A stretch of 64,000 nt of DNA from NCBI GenBank assembly GCA_910577175.1, contig CAJTLU010000015.1, positions 18,092 through 82,091 of the forward strand, in the 5' to 3' direction. The position numbers were made by a program, and so were the translations under genes. Below are positions 31,692 to 40,894 of this stretch, piece after piece. The number at the start of each line of letters is the position of its first letter. The first letter of the stretch is position 1. The notes below the pieces were generated by a model. The model was not told the DNA's origin, searched no databases, and saw only the letters and a program-made list of their open reading frames with translations. This DNA is from an uncultured Lachnospiraceae bacterium (GTDB taxonomy: Bacteria > Bacillota > Clostridia > Lachnospirales > Lachnospiraceae).

Positions 31692-33734
31692 ATGGCAGGA
31701 AAACACGCAGACTCCCGTTCCGCCCGGAAAATGAAACGCAGCCTAAACGGAAGGATACTAAGAAGCACAACACTCAATATCATGGTATTAGTGATTGTCT
31801 GCTGTATGATTATGGCTTTTTCCATGCAATCACTTGCCAATAACATTTTGTTGGACAGCCTTCAGCCAATGGCCCGGCAGTCAGCTAAGACCGTGGAGGC
31901 CAACATTCATATGCTGGCCGACCGAATGATGACTATTGCCGGAGATTCCAGGATGAATACAGTAACCGTATCCATTGATAACAATGAAACGGCCTTATCC
32001 CGGCCAGATGCTGCATTAACAGAAAAAAACCGTGCAGAAGTATTAAACGAAGCTGCGGAAATTTATGAGCTTTACACAATTGCCCTGTATGATTTGAACG
32101 GCCATCTGACCCAGGGAATTGACGGCGCGCCAGAAAGCCTGGACAGCAGCTTTTTTTCACTTTTAAAGGAAACAGATAATCTAACTACCTGTTCATCTAC
32201 CATCTTCCAGGAAAAGCTTGGTATCACGATGGGGATGCCGGTAAAGGAAAACGGAGAGACGCTCCTGTATGTAGTGGGCATCTATAAATATGACACGCTC
32301 AATGACGTAATCAGCAGTATCAACTTAGGCAGGCATGGTATGGCCTATATGGTCAACCGGGAAGGAACCATCACAGGACACCCGGACCAGTCCCTGATTC
32401 TTAATAAAAGTTCGCTGTCCCAGCTCAGCGAGAACAACAAGGAGGCATTGGAACGTGTGACTACCGGTGAAACAGGGGCAACCGAATTCTCCGTTGACGG
32501 AGAAAAGATGCTGGTAGCCTTCTCCCCTATCCGGGGTACGCAATGGTCTTTGGTCATTCAGGTTCCCAAGTCGGATTACAACAGCCTGATCAGCGGAGCA
32601 ATGATGGCAGCAATTCTTGCTACCGTCGCGGTTTTAGTTCTCTCCATGCTGTTAGTCCTGCGCCTGTCCCGCTCCATCTCCCGCCCGGTAAAGAGCGTAA
32701 CAGCCCGAATGGTCGCTCTTTCTAACGGTGACCTGCATACAGAGGTTGTTCCTATCCGCTCCGGAGATGAGCTCGGGGTAATGACACAGACACTGGATGC
32801 CACAGTGGAAAGTGTCAACCACTACATATCGGATATCCAGCAGGTATTAACTCAGGTTGCTAACGGCAATTTAAGCACCGAGCCTCAGATGGACTACAAA
32901 GGCGACTTTGTATTAATCCGGGGCAGTCTTCATACCATTATCCGCTCTATGAATGAGACTATTCATGGTTTTCGGGCGGCAGCCAGCCGGCTCACGGATA
33001 TGGCAGAGGAACTAAGCACTCAGTCCGTTCAGCTGCATCACGACTCATTGGAGCAGAACCAGTCTGCCGAAGCGCTGGTTCACGAAGTAACCTGCGTAAA
33101 GAAGCGGCTGGCCGATGTTACGGAGAGTAGTAACCAGGCACGTTCCCAAACGGAAGAGATTACCCGGCGCATTCAGGATGCTAACAGTCAGATGACGAAC
33201 TTATCCTCTGCAATGGATGATATCAGTGCCAATGCACAGGAAATTACAAAAATCGCACAGGACATCGAGGACATTGCATTTCAAACCAATCTTCTCGCAC
33301 TGAATGCTTCTGTAGAAGCTGCCCATGCCGGAGCCGCCGGAAAGGGATTTGCCATAGTTGCCGAGGAAGTCAAGCGGCTGGCCGCCCAGAGTGCAAAAGC
33401 CGCCCAGAGAGCTACAGACATGGTAACAAATACCCGGTCAATTATCCAGACCGGTGTAAAATTGACTACGGATACGGCCGATTCCCTCCATGCTATTTCC
33501 GACTTTTCCTCACACATCAGTGTAATCTCAGGAAAACTGGTTGCGGCAGTAGAGGGACAAAAGGGAGCCTTAGCTGTCATGGATGAGCGAATCCAGTCTA
33601 TTTCCGGTATTGCAGACCGGAATCTGCAGAGCGCAGAAGGAACAGAAAAGTCCAGCGGAGTACTGGCAAGAGAGGCTGAAGCACTTCAGTCCCAGGTACA
33701 AAAATTCATTTTAAAGGAGGAGTCCGACCGATGA
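31692..33734 (+). CDS. Methyl-accepting chemotaxis protein with double Cache sensor
   Basis: A 680-residue receptor: membrane helix (~29-52), dCache_1 extracytoplasmic domain (~55-300; GRHGMAYMVNREGTITGHPD is its typical membrane-proximal motif), second helix (~305-328), HAMP (~330-385) and signalling domain with AFQTNLLALNASVEAAHAGA. It should sense amino-acid-like or organic-acid ligands. GGAGAG precedes the ATG. Its TGA stop overlaps the ATG of a lipoprotein gene by four bases, an unusual partner for a receptor. Confidence 0.92.
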   Translation: MAGKHADSRSARKMKRSLNGRILRSTTLNIMVLVIVCCMIMAFSMQSLANNILLDSLQPMARQSAKTVEANIHMLADRMMTIAGDSRMNTVTVSIDNNETALSRPDAALTEKNRAEVLNEAAEIYELYTIALYDLNGHLTQGIDGAPESLDSSFFSLLKETDNLTTCSSTIFQEKLGITMGMPVKENGETLLYVVGIYKYDTLNDVISSINLGRHGMAYMVNREGTITGHPDQSLILNKSSLSQLSENNKEALERVTTGETGATEFSVDGEKMLVAFSPIRGTQWSLVIQVPKSDYNSLISGAMMAAILATVAVLVLSMLLVLRLSRSISRPVKSVTARMVALSNGDLHTEVVPIRSGDELGVMTQTLDATVESVNHYISDIQQVLTQVANGNLSTEPQMDYKGDFVLIRGSLHTIIRSMNETIHGFRAAASRLTDMAEELSTQSVQLHHDSLEQNQSAEALVHEVTCVKKRLADVTESSNQARSQTEEITRRIQDANSQMTNLSSAMDDISANAQEITKIAQDIEDIAFQTNLLALNASVEAAHAGAAGKGFAIVAEEVKRLAAQSAKAAQRATDMVTNTRSIIQTGVKLTTDTADSLHAISDFSSHISVISGKLVAAVEGQKGALAVMDERIQSISGIADRNLQSAEGTEKSSGVLAREAEALQSQVQKFILKEESDR

Positions 33735-34171
33735 AACGGATTTTCAGTATGCTTCTATCCTTACTATTGATGGCACCACTACTGACCGCCTGCGGAGAGC
33801 AGGCAGGCCTTCAGGATGGCTACTATACCGCTCAGGCTGCCGAGTTCAGTCATGGCTGGAAAGAGTATCTTACAATTATGATTAAAGACGGAACTATCGT
33901 TTCAGCAGAATACAATGCGGAAAATGCCAGCGGCTTTATTAAAAGCTGGGACAATACCTATATGCAGACGATGCTCCATACGAACGGCACCTATCCGAAC
34001 GAATACACCCGTTACTATGCGAACCAGCTATTGGAGAGACAGGGTGAAGGCAGTATTGATGCGCTGTCCGGAGCTTCTTCCTCCCATAAATCGTTTCAAA
34101 TGCTGGTTCAGGCTGTATTAGAGCAGGCCCGGAAGGGAGATTCCAGCATTGTACTTGTACATACCCAATAA
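33731..34171 (+). CDS. Lipoprotein with FMN-binding-like domain
   Basis: A 146-residue secreted lipoprotein: signal peptide and lipobox LLTAC (Cys ~21), then a compact domain with DGYYTAQAAEFSHGWKEYLT and DALSGASSSHKSF. The latter resembles the DxxSGAT flavinylation motif of FMN-binding-domain proteins (RnfG/NqrC, major membrane immunogen group), with Ser instead of the usual Thr. It starts inside the receptor stop codon (ATGA), with AAAGGAGG upstream, so both are made together. It may supply redox or ligand input to the receptor; this is inference. Confidence 0.78.
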   Translation: MKRIFSMLLSLLLMAPLLTACGEQAGLQDGYYTAQAAEFSHGWKEYLTIMIKDGTIVSAEYNAENASGFIKSWDNTYMQTMLHTNGTYPNEYTRYYANQLLERQGEGSIDALSGASSSHKSFQMLVQAVLEQARKGDSSIVLVHTQ

Positions 34172-34226
34172 ATAACTTTATCATTCAAACCTCGCAAAAG
34201 CTAACCTTTAGGATGGAATCTGTCAA

Positions 34227-34262
34227 CAGTAACGCTCACGAAAATGGTGGGCGTTACTTTTT
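34227..34262 (+). terminator. Rho-independent terminator
   Basis: AGTAACGCTCAC pairs with GTGGGCGTTACT around a GAAAATG loop and is followed by TTTTTA. Ends the receptor-lipoprotein transcript. Confidence 0.85.
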
Positions 34263-34462
34263 ATCCAAATCTCCGGGGCTTGTAAAAATTCATCGATACT
34301 TCCAAAAATACCTGTTATACTATATTTACTCCCTTTCCATAGAACTGATTTGTGTACCGTAAAATCATACGTTCCGCTGATACTCACAAAATTATTGGTA
34401 TGATATGTTCCCTAACCAAAAACTAATCAATACCTGCTATAATTTCATCCGGAGGTCTGTAT

Positions 34463-35131
34463 ATGGATAAAAAAATATTGATTATTGAAGACGAGGCGGC
34501 AATACAAAAAATATTGACAGAGCCGCTCACATTTGCAGGATATAAGGTTACTGCCGCATCGGACGGACTGGAAGGTATCAACGCATTTCACAAACAGCCT
34601 TTCGACCTTGTTTTGCTGGATATTATGCTGCCTAAAATTGACGGCTATACGGTCTGCGAACTCATCCGGCAGGAGTCGCAGATTCCGATTATTCTCTTAA
34701 CTGCGCTTGATTCGGAGGATGCCCAGATCAAAGGCTTTGATAAGCTGGCAGACGATTACATTACCAAGCCGTTTTCTATCAGACTCGTATTAAAACGTGT
34801 GGAAGCCCTTTTGCGCAGGACATCGTCTGATATCCTGTCGGATACTATCCGCTATAAAGAAATCACCCTGTGTGAATCAGAACGACAGGTAACCGTGTCC
34901 GGAAAAGAACTGTCGCTGACCCACCTGGAATTTGAACTGCTTCTTTTATTTTTGAAAAACAAGGGACGCGTTTTTACAAGAGACGAGCTTCTGAATCTTG
35001 TCTGGGGCTATGATTTTGCAGGTGATGAAAAAGGCGTCAATTTCCATATTATGAATTTGAGAAAAAAGCTGAATGTAGATTATATTGAAACGGTCAGAGG
35101 GGTGGGATACAGAATTGCGAAAGAAAATTAG
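34463..35131 (+). CDS. OmpR/PhoB-type response regulator
   Basis: A 222-residue regulator: receiver (~1-120; IIEDEAAI, phospho-Asp in LVLLDIMLPKIDGY, Lys in ITKPF) and winged-helix output domain (~128-222). GGAGG lies seven bases before the ATG. First gene of a five-gene operon with kinase, two FtsX-type permeases and an ATPase; regulators in such sets usually sense envelope-active peptides and switch on the transporter. Confidence 0.92.
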   Translation: MDKKILIIEDEAAIQKILTEPLTFAGYKVTAASDGLEGINAFHKQPFDLVLLDIMLPKIDGYTVCELIRQESQIPIILLTALDSEDAQIKGFDKLADDYITKPFSIRLVLKRVEALLRRTSSDILSDTIRYKEITLCESERQVTVSGKELSLTHLEFELLLLFLKNKGRVFTRDELLNLVWGYDFAGDEKGVNFHIMNLRKKLNVDYIETVRGVGYRIAKEN

Positions 35132-36497
35132 GAACAGCCTGAATCTGAAAGTATTTTTGTGGGTGTTTACTGCTCTTACGGTATGCAGTATGTTGATTTA
35201 TTGTATTGTTATGACTGTACTGCCAAAGCAGTATCAGTTTACCGAAGACAAACAGCTGGATGCAAGCGCAGAAGCTTTTGTTTCTGAGCTTCAGACTATG
35301 TGCTATGACGACGGTATAAAGGCGATTTATAACTTCTGCATCCGGAACAATTCAGCGGCTGCTCTTTTGGACGGAAATGAAATACTGAACTTTGGCGAAA
35401 TAAATTCCGACGAACAAACCCTGGCCACGTCAAATATCGGCATTAACTTCCGCTTTCCGGACCGCAACACAACCTATACGCTTGTGATTTCCTCGGCAAT
35501 GCAGACAGCTGGCAGAATTTCAGGGCTTCTGCTCCGCCTTTTGCCGGTCATTTTTCTGATTATTATTGTTCTGTCGGTTTTAAGCGCATTGATTTGCAGT
35601 AAACTCATTGTTGCACCGATTGCGCGGATCAGTCAGATATCCAAACGGATGGCATCGCTTGATATGACCTGGAGATGCAACGTAAAGAGCAATGATGAAA
35701 TCGGTGTATTAGCTTCTAATCTGAACACAATGGCTGTCAGGCTTCAAACTGCCATGCAGGAATCGGAGCTTGCAAACAGACAGCTTGCCGCCGATGTTGA
35801 GAAATTCCAGACTCTGGAGGAACAGCGCAGACATTTTTTTGCTGCGGTATCCCACGAGCTTAAAACTCCGCTTACAATATTGAAGGGACAGCTTGAAAAT
35901 ATGATTCTTGGATACGGGGATTATCAGAACCACGGAAAATATCTGCCGGAAACGCTGGAGACCGTGGAAACTATCGGACAGCTTGTGCAAGAAATTATAA
36001 GCATTACCAAAATGGAAAGCATGGATTTGCAGAATACGCTGCAGGAGGTGTCACTCGCCGAATCCATCCGCCACACAATCGAAAGCATTTTACCACTTGC
36101 CAGGGACAAGGAAATCCAGATACATCAGGAACTTGGGACAGACCTTACATTGTCCGTCAATCCAAATCTCTGGAGTAAAGCCTTGTCAAACATTATCGGA
36201 AATGCAGTCCGGCACTCCCCCTGCGGGGCGCACGTCTTTATTTCCCTGCAGACATCAGAAACAGAAGCCGTTTTCATTGTTGAAAATACCGGCGTGTCTG
36301 TTCCTGATGAGGAACTGGAGCACATGTTTATACCATTTTACCGGGCAGACAAGTCACGAAGCAAGACGACTGGCGGCAGTGGCCTTGGCCTCTATATCGT
36401 CAAAACAATTCTTGACCTGCATGGTTTTCCTTATTCTATAAAGAACTCGAAAAACGGAATCGTTTTTTCCATCTATCTGGAGGGCAGCCGCATATAG
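35115..36497 (+). CDS. Sensor histidine kinase of the transporter operon
   Basis: A 460-residue kinase: membrane helix (~12-35), extracytoplasmic domain (~36-135), second helix (~140-163), HAMP (~165-220), HisKA with VSHELKTPLTILKGQ (~243-257) and HATPase (NIIGNAVRHS; GGSGLGLYIVKTIL). The likely start is TTG at 35115, overlapping the regulator gene by 17 bp with AGAGGGG upstream; a longer frame from 35085 has poorer spacing. Unlike BceS kinases it has a real outer domain. Confidence 0.88.
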   Translation: MRKKIRNSLNLKVFLWVFTALTVCSMLIYCIVMTVLPKQYQFTEDKQLDASAEAFVSELQTMCYDDGIKAIYNFCIRNNSAAALLDGNEILNFGEINSDEQTLATSNIGINFRFPDRNTTYTLVISSAMQTAGRISGLLLRLLPVIFLIIIVLSVLSALICSKLIVAPIARISQISKRMASLDMTWRCNVKSNDEIGVLASNLNTMAVRLQTAMQESELANRQLAADVEKFQTLEEQRRHFFAAVSHELKTPLTILKGQLENMILGYGDYQNHGKYLPETLETVETIGQLVQEIISITKMESMDLQNTLQEVSLAESIRHTIESILPLARDKEIQIHQELGTDLTLSVNPNLWSKALSNIIGNAVRHSPCGAHVFISLQTSETEAVFIVENTGVSVPDEELEHMFIPFYRADKSRSKTTGGSGLGLYIVKTILDLHGFPYSIKNSKNGIVFSIYLEGSRI

Positions 36498-36591
36498 CGC
36501 GGCTGCCTCTTTTCTAATCAATTCCTAATAAAATACGAATGGAAATCCAATACAGAAGTTGTATATTAGAAACCGGAAAGGAGCTGAGAAG

Positions 36592-37959
36592 ATGAATTTT
36601 GTCAGACGCGCCGGTTTCTATATCTTGCGGAAAAAGGGAAAAACCCTCTCCCTGTTCCTATTGGCTGCGATTGTTTCCACCTTTTTAATTTCCTGCTTTT
36701 CCGTTTTAAATGCAGCAGGAATGCTGACGGCGGAAATCCGCAAGTCAATCGGTGCCGCATTTTATATCAGGGCAAACACAAGTGTCAATACAGATGATAA
36801 CGGCAGATTCTCTATGGAACAAAACAACATTCACATTACCGATGAGGATATTGCAAAAATAATGCAATGCGGCGATATTTCCTATTGCAATCCAATAAAT
36901 TACGGATATGCGAAAGGGAAGGAAATTACATTTGTCCCCGGCGAGCAGGACAATCCGGACAACAATATGGGACAGGTTACGGCGTTACGCTATTCTGCCC
37001 TGCATACGGATTTTTCTGACGGGACGATTTCCTTGTCCGCAGGCGGACACATTACCGGAACGAGCAGGGCTGCAATCATAATAAGTTCGGAGGTCGCCGC
37101 AGAAAACAACCTGTCGGTAGGTGATACTGTCACTTTGGTTTCCGCCGGATTGGGAATCGACGCCGGAAGCTATGTTGATTCATGGCAGGGAGACAGAGGG
37201 GAGAGCCAGGTAACGATTGCCGGAATCTACGATATCCTTAAGGAACATGCATCGGCAGCAGAAACCGCAACCGCCGGAAAACAGGAAAACCGCATTTATG
37301 CAAGCCTTGATGTTCTGGACGCCTTGAGGGAAAGCGAGCCTTCGGTTTACACGGGCGAGGTTGACTTTTATGTGATTGACCCTGCCAAACTCCCTAAAAT
37401 GCTTCCAAAGATACATCAAATTGCAAGTATTGATTGGAAAACCCATTTTATCCGTACCAACGATTTTCAATACTCAAAAATTTCCGACAGCATCCTGTCT
37501 TTCAGCAATCTGGTAAAGGTTCTTCTGCTATGTGTAGCCATCGTAAGCGCAGTAATACTGACCCTGATACTCGCGCTCGGGATCCGAAGCCGCATCCAGG
37601 AGACCGGTATTTTTCTGGCAGTCGGAATATCCAAGAGAGAAATACTTCTGCAATTCCTGTTTGAAACCCTGGCCATAACGATTGCCGCCTTTATCTTTTC
37701 CTGCGCCATCTGCCCTGTTATCCAAGGAAGTCTTAAAAATCACATTTTTTCAGATTTCCAGACGGAGCTTATCGTCAGTGCCGCACTGGAAAACGGGAAG
37801 GGCGCTTCTTTGGAACGCAGCGGCTATTTTAACTTAGAAGCCTGGAAAACTTTTACTATTTACGGCTGCCAGCTGCTTACCGTTACTGTCTCGGTACTTC
37901 TTTCCGCAGTTCCGGTCCTGCGGCTGAAACCAAAAGAAATTTTTACAAAAATGAGCTAA
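36592..37959 (+). CDS. FtsX-type ABC transporter permease (first of two)
   Basis: A 455-residue membrane protein: N-terminal helix (~18-40), large MacB-type extracytoplasmic domain (~45-310), then three helices in the FtsX core (~315-450), ending LKPKEIFTKMS. The second permease ends with nearly the same motif. AAAGGAG precedes the ATG at 36592; a longer frame starting at 36559 lacks a site. Likely forms a heterodimer with the next permease for peptide or lipid efflux. Confidence 0.88.
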   Translation: MNFVRRAGFYILRKKGKTLSLFLLAAIVSTFLISCFSVLNAAGMLTAEIRKSIGAAFYIRANTSVNTDDNGRFSMEQNNIHITDEDIAKIMQCGDISYCNPINYGYAKGKEITFVPGEQDNPDNNMGQVTALRYSALHTDFSDGTISLSAGGHITGTSRAAIIISSEVAAENNLSVGDTVTLVSAGLGIDAGSYVDSWQGDRGESQVTIAGIYDILKEHASAAETATAGKQENRIYASLDVLDALRESEPSVYTGEVDFYVIDPAKLPKMLPKIHQIASIDWKTHFIRTNDFQYSKISDSILSFSNLVKVLLLCVAIVSAVILTLILALGIRSRIQETGIFLAVGISKREILLQFLFETLAITIAAFIFSCAICPVIQGSLKNHIFSDFQTELIVSAALENGKGASLERSGYFNLEAWKTFTIYGCQLLTVTVSVLLSAVPVLRLKPKEIFTKMS

Positions 37960-37970
37960 GGAGGCAGACT

Positions 37971-39293
37971 ATGAATTTTATACAACGGGCAGTTCTATAT
38001 TGCTTTCGACAGAAACGAAAGACTCTTATCCTGCTTTTGGTACTTACGGCTATCGGTACTCTTTTGCTTGATAGTCTGGCAATCCGGGATGCATCCGAGA
38101 ACGCCGCTTCCGGAATGCGGACGGCGGTCGGGGGAAAATTGATTTTAGAAACTGATACGGAAGGGAATTACGACTTTGTCGGCGAAGACAAATGGGGAGC
38201 AAGCTATGTCTATAACGGCGATTATATTACTCTGCCAATCATTGACGCTATTTCTAAGCTGGAAGGCGTTTCCGGTTATAACGTCGAGGACAGCGCCGCC
38301 GCGTACTATGCAGCGGTAAGCTTTCAGTATCTCCCGACAAACTATAATGTAAATTTGACGAAATACGGCGATTACGGGACATTTACCGCCTGTCTGTCTT
38401 CAGAACGATGCTCTGCCTTTGAAAGCGGAAAATACACCCTGATTGACGGGCAGCATATTATGCCGGAGGACAGCTATGCTCTTCTGATTTCCAAAGAACT
38501 GGCAGATTATAATGGTCTTTCCGTCGGCGATACGGTTACGCTATACGACTCCTATCTGGATTCGGAAGGCAGGAATCCCATTGTGGAGATGAAAATTGCA
38601 GGCATATATAACGGGACAGAGGGAACCGCTACAGGCGGTGAAATCCTTGCCGACCAGCTACAGGCAAATTGCGGCTTTCTTGCCTACAATACGTTGTTTG
38701 ATCTATATGCTCCCGAATATAAAAACGGCGCGGAATACTCGTCTCTTACGATTTACGTCAAAGACCCTGCGGAAATCCAAAACATATCTAACAAAATCGA
38801 GGCTCTCGCGGAAATCCAGGGAAAAACGTTAAAGCTTAGCATTTCCAATGAAGACTACCAGGTAGTGGAAACGCCTCTGGAAGCATTAAAGGGCTCCGTA
38901 ACTACTACGCTTATCATTATCACGCTTACAAGCTTTGCCGTAGTAACACTTCTCCTGACACTCTGGATCAGGGGGCGAAAAAGGGAAATCGGAATTTTAC
39001 TTTCGGTCGGAAAAAGCAAGGGAACAATTCTGTTTCAGTTTCTTACAGAAACATTTGTCGTATTGATTGCGGCGCTTTCCCTTTCCATTCTGCTAAGTTA
39101 TTTTACAGCTGCAAGAGTAAGTACCCTTCTGCTACCTGAAATCGGGGAAACGGGACTGCGCGTACAGGTATCGGCAGAATACCTGCTTCCGTTGTGCTGT
39201 ATCAGCTTCCTCCTCGTTGCGTTGTCCGTTATTACAGCATCCTGGACGGTTTATCGTTTGAAGCCGAAGGATATTCTTACAAAAATGAGTTAG
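37971..39293 (+). CDS. FtsX-type ABC transporter permease (second)
   Basis: A 440-residue paralogue of the preceding permease, with N-terminal helix, extracytoplasmic domain (~40-295) and three-helix FtsX core, ending LKPKDILTKMS. AAGGAGG precedes the ATG; the gap to the first permease is 11 bp and to the ATPase 12 bp, so all are one transcript. Confidence 0.88.
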   Translation: MNFIQRAVLYCFRQKRKTLILLLVLTAIGTLLLDSLAIRDASENAASGMRTAVGGKLILETDTEGNYDFVGEDKWGASYVYNGDYITLPIIDAISKLEGVSGYNVEDSAAAYYAAVSFQYLPTNYNVNLTKYGDYGTFTACLSSERCSAFESGKYTLIDGQHIMPEDSYALLISKELADYNGLSVGDTVTLYDSYLDSEGRNPIVEMKIAGIYNGTEGTATGGEILADQLQANCGFLAYNTLFDLYAPEYKNGAEYSSLTIYVKDPAEIQNISNKIEALAEIQGKTLKLSISNEDYQVVETPLEALKGSVTTTLIIITLTSFAVVTLLLTLWIRGRKREIGILLSVGKSKGTILFQFLTETFVVLIAALSLSILLSYFTAARVSTLLLPEIGETGLRVQVSAEYLLPLCCISFLLVALSVITASWTVYRLKPKDILTKMS

Positions 39294-39305
39294 GAGGAAA
39301 CTAAA

Positions 39306-39935
39306 ATGTCAGTTTTGAAATGTTCCGGCATCCGGTATGCCTATGATAAGAAAACTTCTGTCTTGAAAGAGATGAACGCTGCCTTTGAAACAGGAAAAAT
39401 GTATGCGATTCTCGGCCCCTCCGGCTGTGGAAAGACCACCCTGCTTTCGCTCCTCGGCGGTCTGGATGAGCCTGATAGCGGAGAAATTACACTAGACGGT
39501 GAAAATATCAATAAAAACGGTCTCGCCCATCACCGTCGCTGCAACATAGCTTTCATTTTTCAAAGCTATAACTTAATCGATTACCTGACCCCTGCCGAAA
39601 ACGTCGCTTTGATTTCAGCGCTTCCGCCTCTTCCGCTTCTGGAAAAGGTAGGGCTGACACCGGAGGAAGCAAAACGTAATGTATTAAAGCTGTCCGGCGG
39701 ACAGCAGCAGCGTGTAGCAATTGCGAGAGCGCTTGCCTCCGAAGCTCCTATCCTGCTTGCCGATGAACCTACCGGGAATCTTGATGAGGATACGGCGGCT
39801 GAAATTACAGCCATTTTAAAGGAATGCGCCCATCAGATGAAGAAATGTGTTATTATCGTAACTCATTCCAATGAGCTTGCAAAACAGGCCGATGTGGTTT
39901 TCCGGCTGAAAAAGGGAGAACTGCTGCAGGCATAG
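39306..39935 (+). CDS. ABC transporter ATP-binding protein (MacB/LolD type)
   Basis: A 209-residue ATPase: Walker A GPSGCGKTTLLS, Q-loop FIFQSYNLID, signature LSGGQQQRVAIARAL, Walker B PILLADEPTGNLD and H-loop VTHS. Slightly short: the stretch between Q-loop and signature, usually ~50 residues, is ~35 here. AGGAGG precedes the ATG. Powers the two FtsX-type permeases; the operon ends at the terminator at 39960. Confidence 0.92.
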   Translation: MSVLKCSGIRYAYDKKTSVLKEMNAAFETGKMYAILGPSGCGKTTLLSLLGGLDEPDSGEITLDGENINKNGLAHHRRCNIAFIFQSYNLIDYLTPAENVALISALPPLPLLEKVGLTPEEAKRNVLKLSGGQQQRVAIARALASEAPILLADEPTGNLDEDTAAEITAILKECAHQMKKCVIIVTHSNELAKQADVVFRLKKGELLQA

Positions 39936-39957
39936 GTAAAAAGCGCCGGACGCAGTA

Positions 39958-40012
39958 GAAAACCGCAGGCAGCAAATTTCGCTTCTGATGCCTGCGGTTT
40001 TTCTTTTTCTCT
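39958..40012. terminator. Bidirectional terminator
   Basis: AAAACCGCAGGCA pairs with TGCCTGCGGTTTT around AGCAAATTTCGCTTCTGA, followed by TTCTTTTTCT. A-runs and T-runs on opposite sides let it serve the ATPase gene (plus) and cotJC (minus). Confidence 0.88.
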
Positions 40013-40021
40013 CTTTTAATC

Positions 40022-40630
40022 CTACTTCGCCTTGTCTGCCGGAAACGCCGGGTTGATTGCATAAAAATTCTTTGCATCCAGATGGTCCTGTACGATACGA
40101 AGGCTTTCGCCGAATCTTTGGAAATGCACGATTTCACGCTCTCTCAGATAGCGTATCGGGTCGCATACGTCATGGTCGTGTACCAGCCGCAGAATATTAT
40201 CGTAGGTGGAACGTGCCTTCTGCTCTGCTGCCATGTCCTCGGTTAAATCCGTAATCGGGTCGCCCTTGGACTGGAAGAAGCAGGAATTAAACGGAACTCC
40301 GCCTGCCGACTGCGGCCAGAGCCCGAGCGTATGGTCCACATAATATTTATCAAAGCCCGATGCCGCAATCTCTTCCGGCGTCAGGTCCCTGGTGAGCTGG
40401 TGAATAATGGCGCTGACAATTTCCATGTGCGCCAGCTCTTCTGTACCGATATCCGTCAGTACGCCTGCCACATCACGGTACGGCATAGCATAGCGCTGGG
40501 ATAAATACCGCATGGAAGCTGCCAATTCGCCGTCCGGCCCGCCAAACTGGCTCATAATTACCATCGCAAGCTTCGGATTGGTCTGCTTAATGTTTACCGG
40601 ATACTGTAATCTTCTTTCATAGCTCCACAT
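40022..40630 (-). CDS. cotJC: Spore coat protein CotJC (manganese-catalase family)
   Basis: A 202-residue four-helix-bundle protein of the manganese catalase family found in the spore coat. Metal-binding Glu/His lie in GGPDGELAAS, IGTEELAHMEI, DMAAEQKARSTY and LREREIVHF. The ATG overlaps the cotJB stop by one base (TAATG) with AAGGAGAG upstream. Last gene of cotJABC. A decayed copy of its 3' end sits at 29752-29848. Confidence 0.95.
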   Translation of the reverse strand: MWSYERRLQYPVNIKQTNPKLAMVIMSQFGGPDGELAASMRYLSQRYAMPYRDVAGVLTDIGTEELAHMEIVSAIIHQLTRDLTPEEIAASGFDKYYVDHTLGLWPQSAGGVPFNSCFFQSKGDPITDLTEDMAAEQKARSTYDNILRLVHDHDVCDPIRYLREREIVHFQRFGESLRIVQDHLDAKNFYAINPAFPADKAK

Positions 40631-40893
40631 TACTTACACTCTCCTTCCCACGGCCAAGGATATTCTACCCATTTCCAGCTGTCGTTGCAGAAACAGTCAT
40701 AGGAGGAAACCGGTCCGTACAGCGCCGTATACTCTTTTACAATCTTCTCTCTGACCGCGCACATATTCTGATAATAGTGCAGCGCCTCCATGCAGTCCGG
40801 GTGTGTATCCAGAAACAGGCGCGCCTCATCCATGGCAAAGCTTGCTTCGCTTATCTTCTGCAGTAAAGCATTTCTGTCTTTCCCTGCGCCCAT
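40630..40893 (-). CDS. cotJB: Spore coat protein CotJB
   Basis: An 87-residue protein with the CotJB pattern: DEARLFLDTHPDCMEALHYY and a Trp/Pro-rich end (WKWVEYPWPWEGE). AAGGAGATG, inside the end of cotJA, precedes the ATG; the gap to cotJA is one base. Assembles with CotJA and CotJC in the coat. Confidence 0.93.
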   Translation of the reverse strand: MGAGKDRNALLQKISEASFAMDEARLFLDTHPDCMEALHYYQNMCAVREKIVKEYTALYGPVSSYDCFCNDSWKWVEYPWPWEGECK

Positions 40894-40894
40894 A

